From NCBI GenBank assembly GCA_017859655.1, contig JAFMMO010000012.1, forward strand, positions 1 to 35,338: a stretch of DNA of 35,338 nt, read 5' to 3'. Within the stretch, counting starts at the first letter, position 1. Every line of letters starts with the position of its first letter. Below, in pieces: positions 27,784 to 34,041 of the stretch. The position numbers were made by a program, and so were the translations under genes. Source of the DNA: Pseudomonadota bacterium. Its GTDB lineage: Bacteria; Planctomycetota; UBA8108; UBA1146. Below the pieces are notes generated by a model. That model searched no databases. It was not told the origin of the DNA and saw nothing but the letters and a program-made list of their open reading frames with translations.

Positions 27784-29529
27784 TTGCCCGTCCACAAGTC
27801 GCTGCTCCCCTCGCTCCTTGTCCTCCCGCTCGTCGCCTGCGGGGTTCCGGTCTCGGGACTCCACGCCGCCGATCCACCCGCCTCCGAGTCTCCCGGAGGC
27901 CTCGTCGTCGCGGCGGAGCCTCTGGCCGCAGCGGCCGGGACGCTCATGCTCGACCGGGGGGGCAACGCCATCGATGCCGCGGTCGCGACGGGGTTCGCGC
28001 TGGCGGTCACCTACCCGGCGGCCGGCAACCTCGGGGGCGGAGGGTTCCTCGTCGCCCGGATCGCCGACGAGGATGGCGCGACGAGGACCTTCGCCCTCGA
28101 CTTCCGCGAGGTCGCCCCCGCGGCGGCGACCGCGGACATGTATCTCCGCGCCCGGGCGGAGGGGCGCGAGAGCGCCAGCACCCTCGGCGGGCTCGCCGCG
28201 GGAGTCCCGGGGACGGTGGCCGGCCTCATCTCCGCGCACGAGCGCTTCGGGCGCCTCCCGCTGCGGGAGGTCCTCGCTCCCGCGGTGTATCTCGCGGAGA
28301 ACGGCTTCAACATGACCCGGCGCACCGCAGGGTTCCTCGCCTCACCGGGCATTCGGGCGGGACTCGAGAGCGACCCCGCCTCCCGGCGACTCTTCTATCC
28401 CGAGGGGGAGCCGATCGCGGAGGGAGCGCTCTTCCGACAGCCGGACCTCGCCCGCACCATCGGAGGCATCGCCGAGATGGGAGCCCAGGGCTTCTACGAG
28501 GGAGAGATCGCGGCCCTCCTCGTCTCGACGATGCGACGCTCCGGAGGGGTGATCACTCTCGAGGACCTCGCCGGATACCGCCCGGTCGAGCGGATCCCGG
28601 TCACCTTCCCCTTCGCCGGCCACACGATCGTGACCATGCCTCCCCCCAGCTCGGGCGGCATCTGCCTGCAGCAGATGCTGACCATGCTCGAGCGGATCGG
28701 GTCGGAGGGGGCGGGCCTCGCGAAGATGGGGCACAACTCCTCGGCGAGCCTGCATCTCCTCGCCGAGACGATGCGTCGCTCCTTCGCCGATCGGAACCGC
28801 TTCCTCGGTGACCCGGACTTCGTCGACCTGCCCCTTCGCCGCCTCGTCGAGCGCGGCTATCTGGAGGAGCTGGTGCGGTCGATCGATCCCGACCGGGCCA
28901 CGCCCAGCGCCGATCTCCCGGGCGGGTCCGCTCCCGGGCGGGAGCGGGAGGAGACGACTCACTACTCCGTGCTCGATGCCGAGGGCAACGCGGTCGCGGT
29001 GACGACGACCCTGAACGGCGCGTTCGGCGGCAAGGTCCTCGTCGAGGGAGCCGGCTTCCTCCTCAACAACGAGATGGACGACTTCGCGACAGAGCCGGGG
29101 GAGCCGAACCTCTACGGACTGATCCAGGGAGAGGCGAACACCATCGCGCCGGGGAAGCGGCCCCTCTCCTCGATGACCCCCACTCTCATCCTCACTCCGG
29201 ACGGTGCGGTGCGCGGCGTTCTCGGGACTCCCGGCGGCCCGACCATCATCACGAACGTCCTTCAGGTGATCCTGAACCTCCTGGTCCACAAGCTCCCGCC
29301 CCAGGCCGCGGTGAACGCTCCGAAGATCCACCACCAGCACCTGCCGGACGCGATCTGGATCGAGGCGGAGATCGTGGAGGATGTCCGGGAGAACCTCCGC
29401 CGGCGGGGACATGAGGTGCGGCCCCGAGGGTGGATCGGGGACTTTCAGCTGATCTGGATCGACCCGCAGAGCGGCCGGGCCCTGGGGGCGAGCGACCCCC
29501 GTGGGGGCGGATCACCGATCGTGCAGTGA
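27784..29529 (+). CDS. ggt: Gamma-glutamyltranspeptidase, probable lipoprotein
   Basis: A 581-residue Ntn-hydrolase that removes or transfers the gamma-glutamyl group of glutathione and related compounds outside the cytoplasm. The precursor self-cleaves before T391 in TTHYSVLD. R108 in LDFREVAP is the usual alpha-carboxylate binder. TPGGPTIITNVLQ near the C-terminus and a complete lid-loop region (PGEPNLYGLIQGEANTIAPGKRPLSSM) are seen. The start is TTG 27784 with GGAGGT three bases upstream. The signal sequence contains LVACG, a lipobox with Cys19, so it may be lipid-anchored. It forms a two-gene unit with the glycosylasparaginase, another self-cleaving exported hydrolase. Confidence 0.94.
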   Translation: MPVHKSLLPSLLVLPLVACGVPVSGLHAADPPASESPGGLVVAAEPLAAAAGTLMLDRGGNAIDAAVATGFALAVTYPAAGNLGGGGFLVARIADEDGATRTFALDFREVAPAAATADMYLRARAEGRESASTLGGLAAGVPGTVAGLISAHERFGRLPLREVLAPAVYLAENGFNMTRRTAGFLASPGIRAGLESDPASRRLFYPEGEPIAEGALFRQPDLARTIGGIAEMGAQGFYEGEIAALLVSTMRRSGGVITLEDLAGYRPVERIPVTFPFAGHTIVTMPPPSSGGICLQQMLTMLERIGSEGAGLAKMGHNSSASLHLLAETMRRSFADRNRFLGDPDFVDLPLRRLVERGYLEELVRSIDPDRATPSADLPGGSAPGREREETTHYSVLDAEGNAVAVTTTLNGAFGGKVLVEGAGFLLNNEMDDFATEPGEPNLYGLIQGEANTIAPGKRPLSSMTPTLILTPDGAVRGVLGTPGGPTIITNVLQVILNLLVHKLPPQAAVNAPKIHHQHLPDAIWIEAEIVEDVRENLRRRGHEVRPRGWIGDFQLIWIDPQSGRALGASDPRGGGSPIVQ

Positions 29530-29556
29530 CTCTCCGCTCCCTTGGTCCCCCCCGTG

Positions 29557-29582
29557 CTGTCAGGTCGGTGTCCGTCTGACAG
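29557..29582 (+). terminator. Hairpin downstream of ggt
   Basis: CTGTCAG (29557-29563) pairs with CTGACAG (29576-29582), and the stem continues inward with one bulge to CGG/CCG around a 3-base loop. The sequence after it is GAGAGTTCTTGT, only moderately T-rich. It is the best candidate terminator for the glycosylasparaginase-ggt unit. Confidence 0.6.
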
Positions 29583-29616
29583 GAGAGTTCTTGTAAATCC
29601 CATACGGGGCTAACAA

Positions 29617-29630
29617 AGACACTAGTGTCT
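29617..29630. promoter_or_regulatory. 14-bp perfect palindrome
   Basis: AGACACTAGTGTCT is fully self-complementary with no spacer, in a relatively AT-rich stretch about 550 bp before the surface-protein gene. This suits a dimeric DNA-binding protein better than an RNA hairpin, which would have no loop. Confidence 0.35.
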
Positions 29631-30061
29631 CACCTCCGAGGTGCTAAGATCGTGTCAGTGAAAGCGGGGGCTTTCCCAAGGAAGTGAATTATCTGGTCCC
29701 GACGCGCAACCCTGTCCCGCGTGTCGTAACGGAGCAAGACGCTCCGCACTCGACCAGTGCCCTGGTTCGAATCCGAAGGTGCGCCGGGTCCACTCCCCCG
29801 GGGCGATCGCACAGCGACTCGAGCCGCGGCACTCCCCCCCTCCCACAAGTCATCTGAACTGCGACGGCTGCCACCGGCATCCGTTCGGTCGCCGTGCACG
29901 GTCGGTCTCCGGGTCATCCCGGGCCAGCCAGGCACGCCCGCGCTCCTCGAGCGCGGAGCGCCGACGGGCTCCGGAGTGTCCCGTAGTCTGCCCGGACCGC
30001 TTCCTCGGAGGCGACGGCGGACCGCCCCGGCACCGGTCGCGCAGACCACGACGACACACCT

Positions 30062-30170
30062 GGTGCGGTGTGTCGCCGGGGCGCCCACCGGAGGCCACGA
30101 CACCGGGCGACCCGCAACTCCATCCCGTGGCCTCCGTCACTGACCCGTGGTGCGATCCACGATTGGAGGG
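30062..30170 (+). other. Leader segment with cobalamin-riboswitch-like words (doubtful)
   Basis: Just before the surface-protein ribosome site the order GGTGC (30062), CCGG (30088), CCGG (30103), CCCGCAACT (30111-30119), GTCACTG (30136-30142) recalls the cobalamin riboswitch core (GGTGC, CCGG, CCCGCAACTGT, GCCACTG). However, the two GGGAA-type segments are missing and a 10-bp stem (30089-30098 with 30127-30136) would compete with the known fold. Recorded as a resemblance only. Confidence 0.15.
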
Positions 30171-30174
30171 TCTC

Positions 30175-32022
30175 GTGAACCTCGTGAAGCGTGCGCCGAG
30201 AGCCGTATTGCTCGCCCTCGGCCTCTCACTCCTGCTGATCGGAAACTCCTCCGCCCAGCAATCCCTGTCGATCGGCAGCGACTCGGTGGCCGGACTCGGC
30301 TCCATCGACCTGCCCGTCACCCTGACATCGACGGCACCGACCGAAGGCTTCGTGCTCGCGATCGGTTTCGACTCCCAGCTCGTGGCCGCCAGCGAGTTCT
30401 CGGTGGTGGGCACCGTGACCGAGGCAGCCGGAGCCGAACTCGTCGTCCCGGAGATCCTCCCCAGCGAGGGAGCGACCCTCGGGGTCGTCATGGATGTCAA
30501 CGCGCCGTTCGACGCACAGACGATCCCGGTCGGGACCGATCAGCTGATCGCCGTCCTCACCGTGAACGCCAATGCTCTGGTCACGGTCGACACGCCGACC
30601 CCGATCAGCTTCGAGGACGGGACCCTCAACAACCCGCCCCTCGACAACATCCTCGTGCAGGGAGGACTGTCGATCGGTGCCGGAGCGGGACTCGGCCTCA
30701 ACGACGGGACGCTCACGCTGCTGATCCCGCCGCCGGACACGCTCTCGGTCGCCTCGACCAGCACCCCCTCGAACCAGAGCGGCACGATCCAGATCCTCAT
30801 GTCGAACCAGACCGGTGACGTGCAGGGCTTCGCGCTCGCGGTGGCCCATGACGATGCCGTCCTCGACCTCGAGGCGATCGATCTCACCGGCACGGTGACC
30901 GAGGCCCAGGATCCGGAGCTCACCATCCCGCAGCTCTACGCCAACGGCGGTACGCTCGGGGTCGTCCTCGACTTCACCCCGCCCTTCGACGGCCAGGTGA
31001 TCGCGGTCGGCGTCGACCAGCACATCGCGAACTTCACCTACTCCTCCGACAACGAGCTCGTCGATCCGGATCCCGCGATCACCACCGACATCCTGCTCGT
31101 CAACGGACTGATCGGCGTCCCGGCCCTCGACAACGTGATCGTCGTCGGCGGCCTGAGCCTGCGCCCGGCCCTCGTCAGCGGGACCTACACCAGCCTGCCG
31201 GTGGCTCCGCCGCCGCTGGAGAACACCCAGTTCTACTGCGGCTCGGAGAACCTCCCGGTCACCGGGGACACCTCGATCGAGGCGACCGCGGGAGCGGCGG
31301 TGGAGATCTGCTTCTTCTACAGCGACCCGGACGACAACCTGCAGGGCTTCCAGATCGCGGCCTGCGTCGACTGTCACCTGACGATGACCCACTTCACCCT
31401 GGGGAACTCGATCCTCGTCGACCTCCAGACCGAGTTCGTGAGCTTCGACATCGACAACGACCCGAACGACGGGGACGGATGCGAGTTCATCGCCGGTATC
31501 CTGCTCGACGCGCTGCCGCCGTTCCTCAACCAGACGGCCCCGGCCAGCGCCGATCCGCTCCTGATCGGCTGCCTCCTCGCCACCGTCTCCGAGTCCGCCC
31601 CCTGCGACGCGGATCTCCCCGTGCTCTTCTGCAACGACATCGACGGCACGGGTGACGTCCTGATCGAGAACATCGCGGTCATCGACTTCCAGTCGATCCA
31701 GGACTTCGAGCAGACCGGCTGCCTCGTCCATGTGATCCCCGAGGAGGTCTTCCAGCGGGGTGACTGCAACTCGGACGACAAGGTCAACCTCGCGGACGCC
31801 GCGACCGTCCTCGGTCAGCAGTTCCTCGGGGTCCCGGTCCTCTGCCCCGACGCGTGCGACGCCAACGACGACGGCAGCATCAACCTCGCGGACTCGGTCT
31901 ACCTCCTGAACTACCTCTTCAAGTTCGGACCGGACCCGGCCGATCCGGGACCGCTCCTCGACGGGCCGGACCCGACCTTCGACCTCCTCCCGGCCTGCAT
32001 GTCCGACGACTCCTCCTGTTGA
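30175..32022 (+). CDS. Exported surface protein with cohesin-like modules and C-terminal dockerin-like repeats
   Basis: A 615-residue protein. The start is GTG 30175, four bases after TTGGAGGG; GTG 30184 is a less well spaced alternative. The signal peptide (hydrophobic 9-23) ends near SSAQ. Two cohesin-like beta modules are at about 28-167 and 187-328. Both carry GTVTEA, then LGVVxD and PFDxQxI, and close with PxLDNIxVxGGLS. A third, divergent, cysteine-rich module spans about 335-516. The dockerin-like pair is at 527-582: FQRGDCNSDDKVNLAD and CPDACDANDDGSINLADSVYLLNYLF. It ends with a DPTFDLLPAC tail and a terminal Cys. No catalytic motif is seen; likely a structural or adhesive component. 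It stands alone between two long non-coding regions. Confidence 0.85.
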   Translation: MNLVKRAPRAVLLALGLSLLLIGNSSAQQSLSIGSDSVAGLGSIDLPVTLTSTAPTEGFVLAIGFDSQLVAASEFSVVGTVTEAAGAELVVPEILPSEGATLGVVMDVNAPFDAQTIPVGTDQLIAVLTVNANALVTVDTPTPISFEDGTLNNPPLDNILVQGGLSIGAGAGLGLNDGTLTLLIPPPDTLSVASTSTPSNQSGTIQILMSNQTGDVQGFALAVAHDDAVLDLEAIDLTGTVTEAQDPELTIPQLYANGGTLGVVLDFTPPFDGQVIAVGVDQHIANFTYSSDNELVDPDPAITTDILLVNGLIGVPALDNVIVVGGLSLRPALVSGTYTSLPVAPPPLENTQFYCGSENLPVTGDTSIEATAGAAVEICFFYSDPDDNLQGFQIAACVDCHLTMTHFTLGNSILVDLQTEFVSFDIDNDPNDGDGCEFIAGILLDALPPFLNQTAPASADPLLIGCLLATVSESAPCDADLPVLFCNDIDGTGDVLIENIAVIDFQSIQDFEQTGCLVHVIPEEVFQRGDCNSDDKVNLADAATVLGQQFLGVPVLCPDACDANDDGSINLADSVYLLNYLFKFGPDPADPGPLLDGPDPTFDLLPACMSDDSSC

Positions 32023-32035
32023 TTTCTCCTCCTCG

Positions 32036-32276
32036 CGGGGCGGCGTGCCGACACTCTCGCCGCCCCGGCGAACTCCTCCGAGACGGATTCGTCTCCGACC
32101 CTCGGTGGTGGAAGCGGGAACCTCGAGACGCCCTCGCTCCTCGTCTTGCACGCGCGCACCCGGCCCACCGGGAGCGTTCCTCCTGCAAGAGCTCCTGGAT
32201 CCGTGCGTGCCTCCCGCAGCGAAACAGCTATTCCACCACGCGGGGACTCCGCGCTTGCGCTCTCCGGAGCGCGAAC
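32036..32276 (+). other. Series of hairpins downstream of the surface-protein gene
   Basis: No gene seen between 32023 and 32494. A 10-bp stem (32036-32045 with 32058-32067), a 6-bp stem with GATT loop (32080-32095), a compound stem TCTTGCA/TGCAAGA (32144-32150 with 32184-32190) enclosing CGCACCCGG/CCGGGAGCG (32155-32176), and GCGCTC-TCCG-GAGCGC (32257-32272) follow one another up to a T-rich terminator. It is either a long structured 3' UTR or a separate small RNA of up to about 320 bases. It matches no RNA family that could be recognised by eye. Confidence 0.45.
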
Positions 32277-32321
32277 GGGCGCAAAGCTCGGTAGGCCCCG
32301 CGCCTATCGAAATCGCACCAG

Positions 32322-32355
32322 CCCCTCTCGCCCTCTCGGGCGGGGGGGGTTTTTT
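32322..32355 (+). terminator. Rho-independent terminator with T tract
   Basis: A 12-bp stem (32322-32333 with 32338-32349, two G-T pairs, loop TCTC) is followed directly by six T. It is the only textbook stem plus T-run in the window and lies 300 bases after the surface-protein stop, ending that transcript or an RNA in between. Confidence 0.85.
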
Positions 32356-32494
32356 CATGCCCGCACCTCATGCGCGGTCGCGCAGACCGGGGGAGTTCCC
32401 GCCCGAGTCCGGTTAGACTGCCGGCGTCGGCCCCGGAGAGGGGCCGCCGCTCCCCGGAGGCCCCGGGAGACGGCAGCGAAGAGGCGGAGGACCG

Positions 32495-33175
32495 ATGGCA
32501 GAGCGACTTCCCTGCGTCGAGGTCGAGACCGGGCCGGATCCGGTGGCGAGCATCGTCTGGCTCCACGGGCTCGGCGCGGACGGTCACGACTTCGAGCCGA
32601 TCGTGCCCGCTCTCCGCATCCCCCCCGAGCTCCCGATCCGCTTCGTCTTCCCCCACGCGCCCTCGATGCCGGTCACCATCAACAACGGCTTCGTGATGCC
32701 GGCGTGGTACGACATCCTCGAAATGTCGATCGAGCGACGCGTCGACGAGGACGGAGTGCGCCGGAGCACCGAGCTGGTGGAGACCCTCCTCGCCCACGAG
32801 CGGGAGCGGGGGATCCCCTCCGAGCGGATCATTCTGGGTGGGTTCTCCCAGGGGGGGGCGATCGCCGCGTTCGCCGGCCTCCGACACGAGCACCCGCTGG
32901 CCGGGATCATGATCCTCTCGGCCTACCTGCCGCTCCCCGAGAAGATCGCGGAGGAGGCGTCCATCGCGAATCGCGCCACCCCGATCCTCCAATGCCACGG
33001 GGAGTGGGACCCGGTCGTCCCGGTCGGGCTCGGCAAGGGCACCGCGGAGCTCCTGCAGGAGCGGGGCTATGGCCTCCGCTGGCACGGCTACGCCGCCCCC
33101 CACACCGTCCATCCCGACGAAGCGACCGACATCGGGCGCTGGATCGTCGAGGTGCTCGGGCGCACCGAGCATTGA
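32495..33175 (+). CDS. Alpha/beta-hydrolase, carboxylesterase/phospholipase type (EstB/YpfH-like)
   Basis: A 226-residue cytoplasmic serine hydrolase of the phospholipase/carboxylesterase family, acting on short acyl esters. The oxyanion region is VWLHGLGADGHDF (21-33); nucleophile S118 is in GGFSQGGAIA; acid D172 is in HGEWDPVVP; base H203 is in AAPHTVHPDE. FPHAPSMPVTINNGFVMPAWYDI is a family hallmark. Length is normal, and there is no signal peptide. ATG 32495 has GGAGGA four bases upstream. It overlaps the pseudouridine synthase start by 4 bases (TTGA), so the two are probably coupled, although no shared role is evident. Confidence 0.93.
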   Translation: MAERLPCVEVETGPDPVASIVWLHGLGADGHDFEPIVPALRIPPELPIRFVFPHAPSMPVTINNGFVMPAWYDILEMSIERRVDEDGVRRSTELVETLLAHERERGIPSERIILGGFSQGGAIAAFAGLRHEHPLAGIMILSAYLPLPEKIAEEASIANRATPILQCHGEWDPVVPVGLGKGTAELLQERGYGLRWHGYAAPHTVHPDEATDIGRWIVEVLGRTEH

Positions 33176-33921
33176 GGGAGTCGGGGGAGCGCCGAACCCT
33201 CGACCGGTATCTCTCCCGCTGCGGAGCGGAGACCCGGGAGGGTGCGGTCCGCGCCATCCGGGAGGGCCGGGTCTCGGTCGACGGCGAGAGGGTCCTCGAT
33301 CCCGATCGCTGGATCCGGGTCGGGCACTCCACGGTCGAGCTCGACGGTGAGCCGGTCCTCCCCCGCGCCGGGACCTCCCTGCTGGTGATGAACAAGCCGC
33401 GGGGAGTGGTGACGACCCTCGCCGATCCCGAGGGGAGGCCCACCGTCCTCGATCTGCTCCCCTCGGAGCACCGGCGCGACCGCTCCCTCCGCCCGGTGGG
33501 TCGCCTCGACCGGGCGAGCGCGGGCCTCCTCCTCTGGACCGACGACACGGACCTCGCCGACCGCCTCCTCGACCCGCGCACCCATGTCGAGAAGGAGTAC
33601 CGGCTCAAGGTCCGCCCCGCGCTCGGCGAGTCCGACCTCGCGGCGTGGCGAGGGGGTCTCGACATCGGAGATCCGACCCCGGCCGACCCGGTCGCCGTCG
33701 CGGTCGAGCGCGTCTCGAGCCGCAGCTGTGTACTCGTGGCGCGGCTCAGGGAGGGGCGGAACCGGCAGCTTCGGCGGATGGCCGAAGCCTCCGGGAGTCG
33801 GGTCGAGTGGCTCGTGCGGGTCCGGTTCGGCCCGATCCTCCTGGGGGACCTCCCCCCCGGCGCATCCCGCCCCGCCACCCCCGCGGAGCGCGACGCCCTC
33901 GGCCTGCCTGCCCGGGACTGA
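33172..33921 (+). CDS. 16S/23S rRNA pseudouridine synthase, RsuA/RluB/RluE family
   Basis: A 249-residue enzyme isomerising a specific uridine in rRNA. The N-terminal S4 RNA-binding domain (ERRTLDRYLSRCG ... IREGRVSVDGERV) is followed by the catalytic domain with MNKPRGVVTTL, the catalytic Asp in GRLDRASAGLLL, and the C-terminal signature LREGRNRQLRRM. The start is TTG 33172, sharing bases with the esterase stop; the frame is open far upstream, but only as a shadow of the esterase. There is no strong ribosome site, so translation probably depends on coupling. Which rRNA position is modified cannot be told from the sequence. Confidence 0.92.
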   Translation: MRESGERRTLDRYLSRCGAETREGAVRAIREGRVSVDGERVLDPDRWIRVGHSTVELDGEPVLPRAGTSLLVMNKPRGVVTTLADPEGRPTVLDLLPSEHRRDRSLRPVGRLDRASAGLLLWTDDTDLADRLLDPRTHVEKEYRLKVRPALGESDLAAWRGGLDIGDPTPADPVAVAVERVSSRSCVLVARLREGRNRQLRRMAEASGSRVEWLVRVRFGPILLGDLPPGASRPATPAERDALGLPARD

Positions 33922-33957
33922 GCCGCGCGATCCGCTCCCACCCTTCTCCGCTTCCGC

Positions 33958-33996
33958 TATGATTCTCGGTCGGGAATCGTCCCTCGGTCGGACCGA
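33958..33996 (+). promoter_or_regulatory. Possible promoter and operator upstream of the fatty-acid oxidation fusion gene
   Basis: TATGAT at 33958-33963 resembles a sigma-70 -10 element; the -35 position (CTCCCA at 33935-33940, spacer 17) is poor. Directly downstream are two inverted repeats, GATTC/GAATC (33961-33965 with 33974-33978) and TCGGTC-G-GACCGA (33984-33996). They could be a repressor site overlapping the transcription start. Confidence 0.35.
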
Positions 33997-34041
33997 TCCC
34001 CCCCAGCAGGATTCGAGAACCCCACCCAACGAGGAGCCAGC

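Larger units (their letters stand above)
29583..30174 (+). other. Long structured non-coding region and leader before the surface-protein gene
   Basis: No gene is recognised; the frame of the next gene is open back to 29779, but that stretch reads like random GC-rich sequence. The first part is less GC-rich than its surroundings. Many inverted repeats lie in series: the 14-bp palindrome AGACACTAGTGTCT (29617-29630); CACCTC/GAGGTG (29631-29643); GAAAGC-GGGG-GCTTTC (29660-29675); ACGCG/CGCGT (29702-29722); CGGAGC/GCTCCG (29730-29746); GCACT/AGTGC (29746-29760); CGACACACC/GGTGTGTCG (30052-30075); CGGAGGCCAC/GTGGCCTCCG (30089-30136); CGTGG/CCACG (30146-30161). A long structured 5' leader or a separate RNA is possible. 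TAAGAT at 29645-29650 could be a -10 element. Confidence 0.5.

Noticed and set aside
29704-29785. Possible tRNA: GGTTCGAATCC (29764-29774) is a perfect T-loop consensus and GCGCAAC/GGTGCGC could form a near-complete acceptor stem about 82 bases apart.
   Set aside because: The T stem pairs at only three of five positions, no D loop GG and no anticodon arm with T33 can be placed, and the interior folds instead into two unrelated hairpins. At best a decayed or accidental tRNA-like stretch.
32023-32494. RNase P RNA, tmRNA or SRP RNA in the structured stretch.
   Set aside because: Signature words of RNase P, the tmRNA ends and tag region, and the SRP apical loop (GGAAGGAAGCAGC type) were looked for and not found.
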